47,469 bases of DNA, from the NCBI GenBank assembly GCA_015066065.1, contig SVPB01000005.1:1-47469 (forward strand), given 5' to 3'. Positions 46,968 to 47,469 of this stretch are shown here, one piece after another. Every line of letters starts with the position of its first letter. The first letter of the stretch is position 1. This stretch comes from Oscillospiraceae bacterium (GTDB lineage: Bacteria > Bacillota > Clostridia > Oscillospirales > Acutalibacteraceae). Position numbers and translations under genes: made by a program. Below the pieces are notes generated by a model, which saw nothing but the letters and a program-made list of their open reading frames with translations, was not told the DNA's origin and searched no databases.

Positions 46968-47469
46968 TTGGGAAAGAATTTAAAAGGTAAAGAATGCGGC
47001 AAAGGCATTCGCCAAAGAAAGGATGGTTTATACAGCGCAAGATTTGTTGACAAATTAGGCAATCGTCACGAAAAATATTTTGCTACCATTCCCGAAGCTC
47101 GTAACTGGATTGAAGAAAGCAAGTATGCCGATAAGCATGAGGGCATTTTTGTTCCGACCGAAACTACGGTTGATGAATGGTTTGAATTTTGGATAGAAAA
47201 CATCGTTGGAGATCTCGCGCCGAACACACTGCGAAATTATCGCGAACGATACACCTTCAATATTCAACCGGTCATCGGTAAAATGGCAATTGCTAACGTA
47301 AAGCCAATGCATTGCAAAAAGGTTTTACTGCAAATGGATGATACCTATGCAGGCTCAACCATCCGACAAACCTATATTGCAATGGGTACGATGCTGAAAG
47401 CGGCACTGATGAACGATTTAATCATAAAGCACCCGATGAACGGTGTTCGATACACAAAACCCGTTCGGG
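46968..47469 (+). CDS. Tyrosine-type integrase, 5' part
   Basis: The first 167 residues of a site-specific recombinase that continues past the window. An arm-binding N-terminal domain (GKGIRQRKDGLYSARFVDKL) is followed by the SAM-like core-binding domain (TVDEWFEFWIENIVGDLAPNTLRNY, then IRQTYIAMGTMLKAALMNDLI). The catalytic domain is not in view. It starts at the TTG at 46968, with AAAGGAG 6 bases upstream. It should integrate and excise the right-hand element. The same family as the pseudogene at 44672. Confidence 0.88.
   Translation, partial: MGKNLKGKECGKGIRQRKDGLYSARFVDKLGNRHEKYFATIPEARNWIEESKYADKHEGIFVPTETTVDEWFEFWIENIVGDLAPNTLRNYRERYTFNIQPVIGKMAIANVKPMHCKKVLLQMDDTYAGSTIRQTYIAMGTMLKAALMNDLIIKHPMNGVRYTKPVR

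Larger units (their letters stand above)
44127..47469. mobile_element. AT-rich integrated region downstream of tRNA-Ala
   Basis: AT-rich sequence with a decayed tyrosine integrase, a second intact-looking integrase, two sugar-metabolism genes (one truncated) and much non-coding sequence. Location next to a tRNA 3' end is the usual place for such insertions. No copy of the tRNA-Ala 3' end was found further on, so the boundaries are not defined and the second integrase continues past the window. Confidence 0.5.

Overview
The window looks like chromosome of an anaerobic Gram-positive bacterium of the class Clostridia (Bacillota), probably a gut member of the Oscillospirales. The reasons are a complete Rnf complex in the order C-D-G-E-A-B, a Feo system with the small Cys-rich partner, strong TTGACA/TATAAT promoters, cre-like boxes, GGAGG ribosome sites, and lipoproteins plus ApbE of clostridial type. 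The taxonomic call is inference; there is no rRNA in the window. A GC-rich core (about 9.2-44.1 kb) is flanked by two visibly AT-rich accessory regions.

Left accessory region (1-9213). This is an integrated, partly decayed mobile element. A Fic-family gene cut before its active site is joined tail to tail to a large serine recombinase cut before its zinc-ribbon end. A leftward operon follows: XRE regulator, HhH-GPD-like protein, SH3 lipoprotein, and two paralogous CX5R phosphatase-like proteins, one with the Cys replaced by Ser. It starts at a compact two-repressor switch with three evenly spaced operators. A replication block (CHC2/TOPRIM primase-helicase and two small proteins) and a third XRE regulator complete the element. 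It stops next to the 3' end of tmRNA (ssrA, minus strand).

Core, 9.6-23.6 kb. It holds a beta-helix carbohydrate-active protein, an orphan RnfD/NqrB-like protein, a tRNA Met-Glu-Val cluster, feoA-feoB-feoB partner-sfsA under palindromic operators, a foldase-like lipoprotein, a class A penicillin-binding protein, and an ACT protein-homoserine dehydrogenase-aspartate kinase run for the aspartate-family amino acids.

Core, 23.7-34.1 kb. The rnf operon has an exact cre box just downstream of its promoter. It is followed by a flavin-type module: a lipoprotein with two FMN-bind-like repeats, the flavin transferase ApbE, an FMN-binding membrane protein, a NusG-II protein and a Gx-transporter-like protein, then serS. 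Together they suggest ferredoxin:NAD+ energy conservation coupled to covalently flavinylated proteins outside the membrane.

Core, 34.1-44.1 kb. It holds an unknown membrane protein, an orphan ABC ATPase whose ribosome site lies in a hairpin, a glycosidase-like protein, a TPR + DUF4037-type nucleotidyltransferase pair, a BlaI/M56-BlaR1-like pair with two dyad operators and a novel sensor end (whose last 58 codons recur as a fragment 1.4 kb away), a second beta-helix protein, a PHP phosphoesterase and tRNA-Ala(GGC).

Right accessory region (44.1-47.5 kb). It is AT-rich: a decayed tyrosine integrase, a 3'-truncated Gfo/Idh/MocA oxidoreductase, a sugar-phosphate isomerase-like gene and a second, apparently intact integrase that runs off the window.
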